From Nitrospina sp052156635 (GTDB lineage Bacteria > Nitrospinota > Nitrospinia > Nitrospinales > Nitrospinaceae): a DNA stretch of 64,000 bases. Shown here piece after piece: positions 43,799 through 52,336 of this stretch. The notes under the pieces were generated by a model. That model worked only from the letters and a program-made list of their open reading frames with translations. It did no database searches and was not told where the DNA came from. The stretch spans positions 496,001 through 560,000 of the forward strand of contig NZ_JBQKUO010000001.1 in assembly GCF_052156635.1 (NCBI RefSeq). The letters are read 5' to 3'. Both the position numbers and the translations under genes were made by a program. The first letter of the stretch is position 1. Each line of letters starts with the position of its first letter.

Positions 43799-45571
43799 AT
43801 GTGCGGGATTTGTGGTGAGTACCGGACGGACGGGACCCTTCCCGACATCCGTGCGGTTGGGGCCATGGCGGAAGCTTTGGCACCGCGGGGTCCGGATGGC
43901 AATGGAAATTTTTCACAGAGGAATGTTGCGTTCGCCCACCGGCGTCTCAAAATCATCGACCTGTCCGAAGCCTCGCACCAGCCCATGATCGACTCCGCCC
44001 TCGGCCTCGTGGTCGTTTACAACGGCATTTTGTACAACTACAAGGAACTGAGGAAAGAACTGCAGGACAAGGGGTATTCCTTTTTTTCACACGGCGACAC
44101 CGAAGTACTGTTGAAGGCGTACCACGCGTGGGGCAAGGATTGCGTCAAGCGGTTTCACGGTATGTTTGCGTTTGCCCTCTGGGAACGCGACAGCGGCAAA
44201 TTGATTCTCGGCCGCGACCGCCTGGGCATCAAGCCGCTTTACTTTTCAAGTTCCGGCGGACGATTCCGTTTTGCGTCCAGCCTTCCGGCTCTGGTCGCCG
44301 GGGGGCAGGTGGATACCTCCATCGATCCCGTCGCCTTGCATCACTACATGACCTTTCACGCCGTGGTGCCGCCCCCTCACACCATTTTCCAGGGCGTCCG
44401 CAAATTGCCCCCCGGCCACCTGATGGAAATCAGCCCTGACGGTTCCCAGAAAATGGAACCGTACTGGTCGCTGTCCTACGCACGCAGCCAAGAAGACGAA
44501 GCCTGCGACGAGGTCGAATGGAAGGAACGCGTGATGGAGGCGCTGAAGACCGCGGTGCGGCGCCGCCTGGTGGCGGATGTGCCGGTGGGGGTGCTGTTGT
44601 CGGGCGGTCTCGATTCGAGCCTCATCGTGGCCCTGCTGAGTGAACTGGGGCAAAGCGGGCTCAACACGTTTTCCGTCGGGTTCGAAGCCGCAGGCGGGGA
44701 AAAAGGGGACGAATTTGAATACTCCGACCTGATCGCCAAAACCTTCTCCACCGATCACCACAAGATATTCGTGCAGACGGAAGAGGTCCTGCCCAACCTG
44801 CTCCGGTGCGTCGAGGCCATGTCCGAGCCGATGGTCAGCCACGACAACATTGGATTCTTCCTTTTATCGCGCGAGGTGGCCAGGAGCCTCAAGGTGGTGC
44901 AGAGCGGCCAGGGAGCGGACGAGGTGTTCGGCGGTTACTTCTGGTATCCGCCACTTCTCGACACGCAGGACCCTGTTTCCGATTATTCGAAACTGTTCTT
45001 CGACCGGACGCATGAAGAATACGGCGCCGCCGTCCATCACAAATACGTAACGGAGGATCATAGTTTCGCCTTTCTGCAAAAACGATTCGGCGAAACCGAT
45101 GCGGTGTGCGGCACCGACAAGGCGCTCTGGATGGACACAACCGTCATGCTCGTCGACGACCCGGTCAAGCGCGTGGACAACATGACCATGGCATGGGGAC
45201 TGGAAGCCCGCGTGCCGTTTCTCGATCACGAGCTGGTGGAACTGGCGGCACGCATCCCGCCTGCATTGAAAATCAAGGACGGAGGCAAAGGCATCCTGAA
45301 AGACGTGGGACGCGACATCCTTCCGCACAAGGTCATCGACCGGCCGAAAGGATACTTTCCCGTCCCGGCGCTCAAATACATCCAGGGAGAGTATCTGGAT
45401 TTCGTCCGCGATGTGTTTTCGCAGCAGGCGGCACAGCAGCGCGCCCTGTTCAAAAAACCGTATCTGGACCAACTGTTCGAAAACCCGGAAGCCCACATCA
45501 CGCCGCTGCAAGGCTCGAAACTGTGGCAAATGGCCCTGTTGGAGATGTGGCTTCAGGTTCACCAGAAATAA
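43799..45571 (+). CDS. N-acetylglutaminylglutamine amidotransferase (asparagine synthase-like)
   Basis: The protein has 590 residues from the ATG that places Cys at position 2 (MCGICGEYRTDG), the glutaminase nucleophile. The N-terminal half is a class II glutaminase (RGPDGNG, FAHRRLKIIDLSEASHQPM, VYNGILYNYKELR, GRDRLGIKPLY). The C-terminal half is the synthase with the PP-loop LLSGGLDSSLIVALL and the RVDNMTMAWGLEARVPFLDHELVELAARIP block. Its two downstream neighbours are the NAGGN synthetase and the M42 hydrolase. This fixes it as the enzyme that amidates the dipeptide to NAGGN rather than making asparagine. Confidence 0.9.
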   Translation: MCGICGEYRTDGTLPDIRAVGAMAEALAPRGPDGNGNFSQRNVAFAHRRLKIIDLSEASHQPMIDSALGLVVVYNGILYNYKELRKELQDKGYSFFSHGDTEVLLKAYHAWGKDCVKRFHGMFAFALWERDSGKLILGRDRLGIKPLYFSSSGGRFRFASSLPALVAGGQVDTSIDPVALHHYMTFHAVVPPPHTIFQGVRKLPPGHLMEISPDGSQKMEPYWSLSYARSQEDEACDEVEWKERVMEALKTAVRRRLVADVPVGVLLSGGLDSSLIVALLSELGQSGLNTFSVGFEAAGGEKGDEFEYSDLIAKTFSTDHHKIFVQTEEVLPNLLRCVEAMSEPMVSHDNIGFFLLSREVARSLKVVQSGQGADEVFGGYFWYPPLLDTQDPVSDYSKLFFDRTHEEYGAAVHHKYVTEDHSFAFLQKRFGETDAVCGTDKALWMDTTVMLVDDPVKRVDNMTMAWGLEARVPFLDHELVELAARIPPALKIKDGGKGILKDVGRDILPHKVIDRPKGYFPVPALKYIQGEYLDFVRDVFSQQAAQQRALFKKPYLDQLFENPEAHITPLQGSKLWQMALLEMWLQVHQK

Positions 45572-45616
45572 TTGACGCAGGTGCGTTATAATATTCAAGG
45601 AACGTTTAATTAATCC

Positions 45617-47386
45617 ATGATGAAAACCTCGGAAAAAGCTCCGCGGCGTTTCATACCCATCAGCGAGTTCAGGGACGTCCACAAGAAGGTTTCGGAAGCA
45701 GAAGCCCCGCGCAATGTTGCGCTCGATTGCGGTTGGGGGCGGCTGGTTTTTGCCAACACCTTCACCGACAGCCACGAACTCGTCCATACCATCTGCCAGG
45801 AACGCAAGGGCAAGCGCGACATCGCCCTGTACATCCACGACCCCCAGGTTGCGTTGTCACTGGCGCCGCAGGAATTGTTTCTCGATCCATCGCACACCCT
45901 TCGCCTCTGGCTGAACAAGTACGAAGAGGGCGGCCTTCCCCCGCGCGGCTTCACCGTACGACCCCTTCAAAACCGGCGCGATATCCAGGAAGCCAACCGC
46001 ATTTACAAAGCCCATCACATGGTGCAAATTCCGGTGAGCTTCACCATGAAACACAAGGATTCACCCCACCTCATCTTCCGCGTGGTGGAGGACAACCGTT
46101 CCGGAAAAATACTGGCGATGGTGCAGGGCGTGGACCACAAAGAAGCGTTCGGCGACCCCGACAACGGTTCCAGCCTGTGGTCGCTTGCCGTGGACCCGCA
46201 TGCGGAGCACCCCGGAATCGGCGAAGCGCTGGTGCGGAGCGTGGCGGAATATTTCCAGCAGCAGGGCCGCAGCTATATGGATCTTTCTGTGATCCACGAC
46301 AACGAACAGGCCATGGCTTTGTATGAAAAACTGGGGTTCGAAGTCGCACGGCTGTTTTTCATCAAGAAGAAAAACCCGATCAACGAAAAGCTTTTCATCG
46401 GTTCGTTGCCGGAAAGCAATCTCAACCCCTACGCCCGCATCATCATCAACGAGGCCCGGCGGCGGGGCATCGGCGTGCACGTGATGGACGAAAAAGCCGG
46501 TTACTTTTCTCTCACCTTTGGCGGGCGCACCATTATCTGCCGTGAATCCTTGAGCGAGTTGACCAGCTCCATCGCCATGAGCCTGTGCGCGGACAAGGCC
46601 GTGACGCGCCGTTTCTTGAAACGGCAGGGTTTGCCCACGCCCGACCAAATGCCCGCAGGCAGTGCAAAAAAGAATCGGGAATTTTTAAAGCAACATGGTG
46701 ACATCGTGGTGAAACCCGCCGACGGCGAGCAGGGCACGGGCATCACCATCAAGCCTGCAAACGACACCGAGCTCAGGGCCGCCATTGAAAAAGCCCAGCG
46801 GGTCTCCGACCACGTTCTTCTGGAAGAATTCGTGGAAGGCATCGACCTGCGCATCATCGTCATCAATTTTGAAGTGGTGGCCGCCGCGGTGCGGCACCCG
46901 GCACAGATCATAGGTGACGGACGGTCCACGGTAAAACAGCTCACCGTAAAACAAAGCCGCAGGCGCGCAACCGCTACCGGCGGCGAGGCAAAGATTCCCC
47001 TCGATGCGGAAACGGAACAATGCATTCGCGACGCGGGGTACACCTTCGACTCCCTACCGGAGTCCGGAACGGTGATCCCCGTGCGCAAGACCGCGAACCT
47101 GCACACCGGCGGCACCATCTTCGATGTCACCACGGACCTGAACCCGAAACTGGCGGAGGCCGCGATACGCGCCGCCAAGGCAATCCACATTCCCGTGGTC
47201 GGTTTCGATTTCATGGTACCCACGGTGAATGGCGAACAGTTCAAAATCATCGAAGCCAATGAACGGCCCGGTTTGGCCAATCACGAACCGCAACCCACGG
47301 CGGAGAAGTTCATCGATCTCCTGTTTCCCCAAACCCGTGTCGACACGCACGGCGAGGGACCGGCCATCCACACAACCTTATCCTGA
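45617..47386 (+). CDS. N-acetylglutaminylglutamine synthetase (GNAT plus ATP-grasp)
   Basis: The protein has 589 residues. An N-terminal acetyltransferase-like region (about 110-250) has LWSLAVDPHAEHPGIGEALVRSVAEYF and MDLSVIHDNEQAMALYEKLGFEVARLFF. A C-terminal ATP-grasp ligase (about 300-575) has DKAVTRRFLKRQGLPTPDQ, GDIVVKPADGEQGTGI, VLLEEFVEGIDLRIIVIN and GFDFMVPTVNGEQFKIIEANERPGLANHEPQ. This fused layout is that of the NAGGN synthetase of osmolyte clusters. It lies 45 bases after the amidotransferase stop and 18 before the peptidase. Confidence 0.9.
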   Translation: MMKTSEKAPRRFIPISEFRDVHKKVSEAEAPRNVALDCGWGRLVFANTFTDSHELVHTICQERKGKRDIALYIHDPQVALSLAPQELFLDPSHTLRLWLNKYEEGGLPPRGFTVRPLQNRRDIQEANRIYKAHHMVQIPVSFTMKHKDSPHLIFRVVEDNRSGKILAMVQGVDHKEAFGDPDNGSSLWSLAVDPHAEHPGIGEALVRSVAEYFQQQGRSYMDLSVIHDNEQAMALYEKLGFEVARLFFIKKKNPINEKLFIGSLPESNLNPYARIIINEARRRGIGVHVMDEKAGYFSLTFGGRTIICRESLSELTSSIAMSLCADKAVTRRFLKRQGLPTPDQMPAGSAKKNREFLKQHGDIVVKPADGEQGTGITIKPANDTELRAAIEKAQRVSDHVLLEEFVEGIDLRIIVINFEVVAAAVRHPAQIIGDGRSTVKQLTVKQSRRRATATGGEAKIPLDAETEQCIRDAGYTFDSLPESGTVIPVRKTANLHTGGTIFDVTTDLNPKLAEAAIRAAKAIHIPVVGFDFMVPTVNGEQFKIIEANERPGLANHEPQPTAEKFIDLLFPQTRVDTHGEGPAIHTTLS

Positions 47387-47404
47387 CCGAAAGAATATAA
47401 ATAT

Positions 47405-48550
47405 ATGAAGCGTCTCAACCTCGATCAAAGTTACCTGATGCGCATCCTCTTCCGTCTGCTGGAAATTCCCAGCCCGACCGGACTGACCGACACCATCGTG
47501 CACGTTTTGTGTCACGAGCTTAAAAAACTGGGCATCCCCTTCGAACTGACGCGCCGCGGCGCCATTCGCGCCAACATGTCCGGAAAGGTACAAAGCCCCG
47601 ACCGGGCCATCGTCGCCCACCTCGACACACTGGGGGCGATGGTGAAAAATTTACGTGGAAATGGAAGGCTGGAAGCCGTGCCCATCGGCACCTGGTCCCC
47701 GCGCTTTGCCGAAGGCGCGCGCGTGACGGTGTACATGGATGACGACCGCTCCTGCCGCGGCACGATCCTGCCACTCAAGGCTTCCGGTCACACTTATAAC
47801 GAGGAGGTCGACACCCAGCCCACCGCGTGGTCCAACCTGGAAGTGCGGGTGGACATGGAAAGCAACTCCCGCAAGGACCTGGAGGAAGCGGGGTTCAACG
47901 TCGGCGATTTCATAGCCATCGATGCCGATCCCGAGTTCACCGACAGCGGCTACATTGTTTCCCGTCACCTGGACGACAAGGCGGGGGTCGCCGCCATCCT
48001 CACCGCAGCCAAGGCCATTGTGGAAGCCAAAGTACCCCTGGATCTTGACTGCCACCTGCTTTTCACCATCTCGGAAGAAGTCGGCGTTGGCGCCTCACAC
48101 GTTCTTCACGGCGACGTGGCCGAGCTGGTTTCCGTGGACAACGGCACCCTGGCCCCGGGACAGAATACCAGCGAATTCGGAGTCACCATATCCATGCAGG
48201 ATTCCAGCGGTCCCTTCGATCGCCACCTGACCTCGAAGGTCATCGAAATCTGTCAGAAATACAAGATCGAACACGCGCGTGACGTATTCAACCATTACCG
48301 CAGCGATGCTGCCGCCGCCATGGAAGCGGGAAACGACATCCGCACCGCGCTACTTTGTTTCGGCCTGGATGCATCGCACGGGTACGAACGAACGCACATC
48401 CAGTCCCTGATGTCGCTGGCCGACCTGTTGTCGCTGTACATCCAGAGTCCGCCGACGTTCACCCGAGACCGTGACCTTTTGGGACCGCTCGCCGATTTCC
48501 CGCACCAGCCGGAACTGGAAAAACACATAGAGGATCCGCCGCAGACCTGA
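47405..48550 (+). CDS. M42-family metallopeptidase of the NAGGN osmolyte cluster
   Basis: The protein has 381 residues. It opens with LLEIPSPTGLTDTIVHVLCHEL and continues with AIVAHLDTLGAMVKNL, SRHLDDKAGVAAILTAAKAI, LFTISEEVGVGASHVLHG and LCFGLDASHGYERTHIQSL. These supply the His, Asp and Glu metal and base residues of M42 aminopeptidases. A peptidase of this kind accompanies NAGGN synthesis genes in other genomes and probably breaks the osmolyte down when salt stress ends; that role is inference. Confidence 0.88.
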   Translation: MKRLNLDQSYLMRILFRLLEIPSPTGLTDTIVHVLCHELKKLGIPFELTRRGAIRANMSGKVQSPDRAIVAHLDTLGAMVKNLRGNGRLEAVPIGTWSPRFAEGARVTVYMDDDRSCRGTILPLKASGHTYNEEVDTQPTAWSNLEVRVDMESNSRKDLEEAGFNVGDFIAIDADPEFTDSGYIVSRHLDDKAGVAAILTAAKAIVEAKVPLDLDCHLLFTISEEVGVGASHVLHGDVAELVSVDNGTLAPGQNTSEFGVTISMQDSSGPFDRHLTSKVIEICQKYKIEHARDVFNHYRSDAAAAMEAGNDIRTALLCFGLDASHGYERTHIQSLMSLADLLSLYIQSPPTFTRDRDLLGPLADFPHQPELEKHIEDPPQT

Positions 48551-48967
48551 GATTCGCGGTCGGTGCCTAAATGTTGAAAATAGCGGCCGGTTTCACGTTT
48601 AACGGGAGATAAAACAGCCTTCCCTCACCTGAAATTCGCTTGAAATCGGATATCATTGCTGTCAAAGTAATCATAAAAGATTGGATTCATTGGAGCACCC
48701 GGTAGGGTATCCGGAACTCGAGCCCTTTAGCCACCCTTCGTTGCACCGACCCTACCCTGGATTCACCTAAATCGACCTCATTCTGGGAAACCGCGCAGGC
48801 GGTTTTGAAGGCGGACTCCCTCCTTCATTTCCTTGTTTCCCCTTTTGGTTGAATGGATATAGTTTTTTCAAGAATGCGGTGGACCGTGCGGCTTCCGCTT
48901 TCTTTGGCGCAGATTCGGATGGCGGCATCCCGGTCTGTCAACCCTCACTCTAAAAATCAGGTGATTT
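48551..48967. other. Intergenic region between NAGGN operon and exported FKBP
   Basis: There are 417 bases without a recognisable gene. A long-range inverted repeat pairs GGTAGGGT (48701-48708) with ACCCTACC (48749-48756) around 40 bases. AAACCGC and GCGGTTT form a short hairpin near 48788-48806. These may be RNA structures in a leader, but no known family is recognised. Confidence 0.5.
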
Positions 48968-49462
48968 ATGAAAAAAGCAAGCATGACCCGGTCGGTATGG
49001 TTTCTCGCACTCATTGCGGTGTTGCTGGTGACGTCCCCGGTGTGGGCGGACGATCGGGCCGTAAAGGAAGGCGACGTGATCGAGATCCATTACACCGGAA
49101 AACTGCAGGACGACACGGTGTTTGACAAATCCGAAGGCCGCGAACCCCTGAAGTTCACCGTCGGCACGGAACAGATCATTTTAGGAATGAACAAGGCGGT
49201 GATGGGCATGAAGGTGGGCGAATCCAAAACCGTCACGATGGGGCCGGACGAAGCCTATGGCCCGTACAATGACAAACTGGTGTTCCAGATCGAGAAAAGC
49301 AAATTGCCGCCACAGGTGCAATCCGGTTCCCAGTTGATGGACGGACAGGGCAACATCGTGACCGTCAAGGACATACAGGGCGACATGGCCACATTGGATG
49401 CAAACCACATGCTGGCCGGCAAAACCCTGATCTTCGACATCAAGCTGGTCAGCATTCAGTAA
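48968..49462 (+). CDS. Exported SlyD-like FKBP peptidyl-prolyl isomerase
   Basis: The protein has 164 residues. A signal peptide (SVWFLALIAVLLVTSPVWA) is followed by an FKBP domain (VIEIHYTGKLQDDTVFDKSE, KFTVGTEQIILGMNKAVMGMKVGESKTVTMGPDEAYGP). An inserted-flap segment of the SlyD kind follows, and then ANHMLAGKTLIFDIKLV, which matches the NHPLAGETLHFSIEVL end of the cytoplasmic SlyD encoded at 57894. It lacks the histidine-rich metal tail. It should assist folding in the periplasm. Confidence 0.87.
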   Translation: MKKASMTRSVWFLALIAVLLVTSPVWADDRAVKEGDVIEIHYTGKLQDDTVFDKSEGREPLKFTVGTEQIILGMNKAVMGMKVGESKTVTMGPDEAYGPYNDKLVFQIEKSKLPPQVQSGSQLMDGQGNIVTVKDIQGDMATLDANHMLAGKTLIFDIKLVSIQ

Positions 49463-49495
49463 CCCGCTTTTTTCGCATTACCGGATAACGCAACA

Positions 49496-49526
49496 AGCCC
49501 GGCCTTTTGAAGGTCGGGCTTTTTTG
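49496..49526 (+). terminator. Rho-independent terminator after the exported FKBP
   Basis: AGCCCGGCC pairs with GGTCGGGCT (one G-T pair) around a seven-base loop and is followed by six T residues. Confidence 0.88.
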
Positions 49527-49568
49527 TATCAACGCATCCAATGGAATAAAAAGCCGGGGTTAAAAAAA

Positions 49569-50528
49569 TCACACCGGGGAATCGGGAGTCGGCGGCTCCG
49601 GGGGATTGGGGGGTGAGGTGTCCTGACGCTCCTGCAGTTTCTGGTGCGCCATCGCCGCCAGCCCCACCACAGCCAGAAACGATAGAACGCTCACGATGCG
49701 GTCCGCAGGCGGCAGGTTTTCTTCCTTCGGCGAGAGTTCCCACAACACCAGGCTGATTCCGGCGATAACGGGTCCCGCCCGCAGGCACTGCCAGGCCCAC
49801 GGTTTTTGACGGTACCACAACCACGTGCCCACCAGCGGCATCACGGCAAGAACACCAAGCGCGATTTCCAGCCACCGGAATTCCTGCACCTGGCTCCAGG
49901 CCACCTTCTCACTTTCCTTGCGAACGTATGCCATGCGCAAAAGCGCCTCGCAACTGGCGCGGGCCTTGCCCGGGTTGCGATTGCAATCGAGTTCGAACAA
50001 CTCCTGCGCCCGGCCATAGTGCTGGGACCGCTCATAACCGCGCGCCATGTGGTAACACGCGCCGTAATCATTGGGATCGGGAGAGGGGTACCCTTCCCGG
50101 CAGAGGGGCAGAAGCAGGTCGCTTCCCCGGTTCAATTCCCCGATCTTGAGGTACTCCTTGCCGAGGTAGAAGCAGGTTTCCTTGTTTCCGTCCTGGCAGC
50201 GCTTTTCCAGGGGCCGCACCTCCTCCTGCAGGCGCTCCATCTGCCGGGACAGGTGCAGAAGAGGGGTGCAGGCGCGCAGGTGGCCGGGCGTGGGGTGGCT
50301 GGTGCAGGCGATGCGGTAATACTCGAGAGCCAGGTCCCGGTCGCCCGCCCGTTCCGCTTCCATGCCCAGGGCCAGGCAGTAGATGGTGACGCCGTTGGAG
50401 CATTCCTGCCGTGCTTTTTCCGGATCGAATTCCTGCCGCTGCGCCTGCGCCGGCTCCGTCCAGAGACTCAGCACCAACCACACGCCGAGGCACATCCAGC
50501 CGTTCCACCTCACCAATCGTACTCCCAT
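49569..50528 (-). CDS. Exported Sel1-like repeat protein with C-terminal membrane segments
   Basis: The protein has 319 residues from ATG 50528, which gives a signal-like MGVRLVRWNGWMCLGVWLVLSLWTEPAQAQ; the 45-codon extension overlaps the kinase and is less likely. Four or five cysteine-containing helical repeats follow (CSNGVTIYCLALGMEAERAGDRDLALEYYRIAC, CQDGNKETCFYLGKEYLKIGELNRGSDLLLPLC, YGACYHMARGYERSQHYGRAQELFELDC), as in Sel1-like proteins. The C-terminus has two or three hydrophobic segments and a proline-rich tail. It overlaps the kinase stop by 19 bases, so the two are coupled. Confidence 0.75.
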   Translation of the reverse strand: MGVRLVRWNGWMCLGVWLVLSLWTEPAQAQRQEFDPEKARQECSNGVTIYCLALGMEAERAGDRDLALEYYRIACTSHPTPGHLRACTPLLHLSRQMERLQEEVRPLEKRCQDGNKETCFYLGKEYLKIGELNRGSDLLLPLCREGYPSPDPNDYGACYHMARGYERSQHYGRAQELFELDCNRNPGKARASCEALLRMAYVRKESEKVAWSQVQEFRWLEIALGVLAVMPLVGTWLWYRQKPWAWQCLRAGPVIAGISLVLWELSPKEENLPPADRIVSVLSFLAVVGLAAMAHQKLQERQDTSPPNPPEPPTPDSPV

Positions 50529-51289
50529 TCCAGCAGCTCCAGGTGTTCCCGCAGTTGGGAGACAGTGCGGAATTTTTTCAGGATCAGGGAGCGCTTGAGA
50601 CCGCAACAGATTTTCTTCACCGTCGGCGGCAATTTTCGGTAATGCTTCCGGCCCCCCATGCACTCGTGGTAGATCTGCACCAGGCTGCAGATGTCGTCGC
50701 GCATGTTGGCCAGCTTGGCATCGGTGGAGTTGTAAAGGTCGAGCAGTTTGATTTCAAAACTCAGGCCGAATTTGTTGACGATGATGTTGTCGCTGTGAAG
50801 GTCCCCGTGGTACTCGTTCAGCAGGTGGATTTCCTCGATGCCCTTGGCCAGCGCGTAGAGCAGGTGCGTCGCCTGGTACGGGGGCAGGCGCTTGCCGGGC
50901 AACTTCTGCAAAAACTCGGAGAGCAGAATACCCTCGACATAATCGGATATGAGTGCGGTGATGGGAATGCGCCGGTAGGTGATGATCTCCTTGGTGTGGT
51001 ACTGGATGAGGATGGAGCATCGGCGCAGTTTGTGCAATTTGCGCGCGTACACCCGGGCCGCCTTGTTGCGCACGTTGCGCTGCGGGAAAAACAGCTTCGC
51101 GGCGCGCTCGATGCCGGTGCTGATTTCGTTCACCTTGTACACCTCACCCTCCCAGCCGGCCCCCAGTTTGGACAGCACCTCGTACTTGCCCGCCAGTTTC
51201 CGTTGTGGTTTGAGGTCGAAGGAATCGATTTTGGGAACACGTGTGGCCAAAAGAACTATCCCTGGTTGGTCGCTTTCAATCCGGGTCAT
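50510..51289 (-). CDS. Small Ser/Thr protein kinase-like protein
   Basis: The protein has 259 residues and is a compact kinase fold. It has the glycine-rich loop GAGWEGEVYKV (43-52), the ATP lysine at about 65 (ERAAKLFF), and the catalytic loop HGDLHSDN (161-168) with the base Asp163 and Asn168. The metal aspartate lies in LLDLYN (Asp184), where DFG is expected. The catalytic set is therefore complete. The HGDLHxxN form also occurs in lipopolysaccharide- and choline-kinase-like families, so the substrate could be a small molecule. Its partner is the Sel1-like gene downstream. Confidence 0.78.
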   Translation of the reverse strand: MTRIESDQPGIVLLATRVPKIDSFDLKPQRKLAGKYEVLSKLGAGWEGEVYKVNEISTGIERAAKLFFPQRNVRNKAARVYARKLHKLRRCSILIQYHTKEIITYRRIPITALISDYVEGILLSEFLQKLPGKRLPPYQATHLLYALAKGIEEIHLLNEYHGDLHSDNIIVNKFGLSFEIKLLDLYNSTDAKLANMRDDICSLVQIYHECMGGRKHYRKLPPTVKKICCGLKRSLILKKFRTVSQLREHLELLEWEYDW

Positions 51290-51524
51290 TGTACACCATC
51301 CCTGCGCCCGTCCAATGACCAGATTCGCATCCCCGATTTCACTTTTTCACCGGGGTGGCAGCTGTTTAAATTTGATCCCCCTTCTCAATCTCACCCCCCT
51401 CCAAAACCGGCTCCCGGCAGGGCGATTTAATGGATTCCTGGGGTCAAAGGAACCATGTTAGTAGTGGAGGCGGGAATCACGCCTCCAGAAGAAGGAAGGA
51501 AAAACAGATTGAAAGGAGGTTGTC

Positions 51525-51755
51525 ATGATGAACGCAAATGCAGGACGAATGGACCGTTGGGTGCGGGTGGTTGTTGGGATTGCGCTTCTGGCCGCGGCTT
51601 GGATGTCGGGAGGCCCGTGGGGTATCACACTGGGCGTGATCGCCTTCATCCCCATTCTGACCGGAATTCTTGGATGGTGCCCTCTGTACGCCATCTTCAA
51701 TTTCAACACCTGCCCATTTGACCGCACCCGGATGAGCTCGCCTCCCAAGGCCTGA
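51525..51755 (+). CDS. DUF2892/YgaP-like small inner-membrane protein
   Basis: This 76-residue protein follows AAAGGAGGTTGTC. It has the DUF2892 pattern: MDRWVRVVVGIALLAAAWM as a first membrane helix, a second helix ITLGVIAFIPILTGILGWCPLYAIF, then NTCPF. Two cysteines in GWCPLY and NTCPF are typical of the family, whose function is unknown although some members are fused to rhodanese domains. The frame is clear and the ribosome site is strong. Confidence 0.85.
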   Translation: MMNANAGRMDRWVRVVVGIALLAAAWMSGGPWGITLGVIAFIPILTGILGWCPLYAIFNFNTCPFDRTRMSSPPKA

Positions 51756-52336
51756 ACCAAAATGCCATCGGGAGCTTCGGAACAAGGGCTTGCGCGGGAT
51801 TTCGCGTGAGCCCTTGTGGTTCATCTCAGAACTGTCAATTGCTACCTCCCCCGCTCCCGAATGTATTGCTTTACGCTATTTTTTTGCCTTGCCTTTTTCC
51901 CGGACCGTTTTATTAAATTTCATAAGTTAATTGGGAGCCACTGCAAGACAACTCGGTAGTGGTGCCTTTTCCATTCTTCCCTAAGAAGGGAAAATCTGGG
52001 TTTCTGACTTTCTTTAAAAAACCAAAGGAGGTGAACATGTATGCTGACTGTTTATGATTATGCCGATCCAACGGCCCTGTCCATGGCCGTTCTCGCTTTG
52101 GCTGCTTTTGCGGGCTTTCTCTGGAATTTCACCCATCACCTGCAAGAGTGATCAGGAAGCGGATGCCGGGCTCAACCCAACCGGGGCCCGGCTTCCCAGG
52201 CAACTTCATGTTTCCCTTCCCTTTTACCCCCCTCTGGAGCCGGATTGAAATGATGTCCTTCTTTTCCGGTGATATTGCTTTACAATAAATTCCTCAGGTC
52301 TGCCACCCATCTTCTCTCACAACCGGAATCCAAACA
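51756..52336. other. Intergenic region containing a short membrane-peptide gene
   Basis: Apart from the 36-codon gene at 52041-52151, this 580-base stretch has no gene I can support. It includes a possible hairpin of CCACT and AGTGG near 51939-51962, ahead of the peptide's ribosome site. Confidence 0.55.
52041..52151 (+). CDS. 36-residue single-span membrane peptide
   Basis: ATG at 52041 is preceded at 7 bases by AAAGGAGGTG, close to a perfect ribosome site. The peptide runs MLTVYDYADPTALS, then the hydrophobic AVLALAAFAGFLWNF, and ends THHLQE. An earlier ATG at 52037 in another frame encodes only six codons and stops within this gene. Small peptides of this shape accompany cytochrome oxidases in other bacteria, but no oxidase gene is near. 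The call rests on the ribosome site and membrane pattern. Confidence 0.6.
   Translation: MLTVYDYADPTALSMAVLALAAFAGFLWNFTHHLQE

Noticed and set aside
44864..45838. Minus-strand frame of 324 codons over the amidotransferase and synthetase genes
   Set aside because: It crosses the junction of two supported plus-strand genes and shows no domain.
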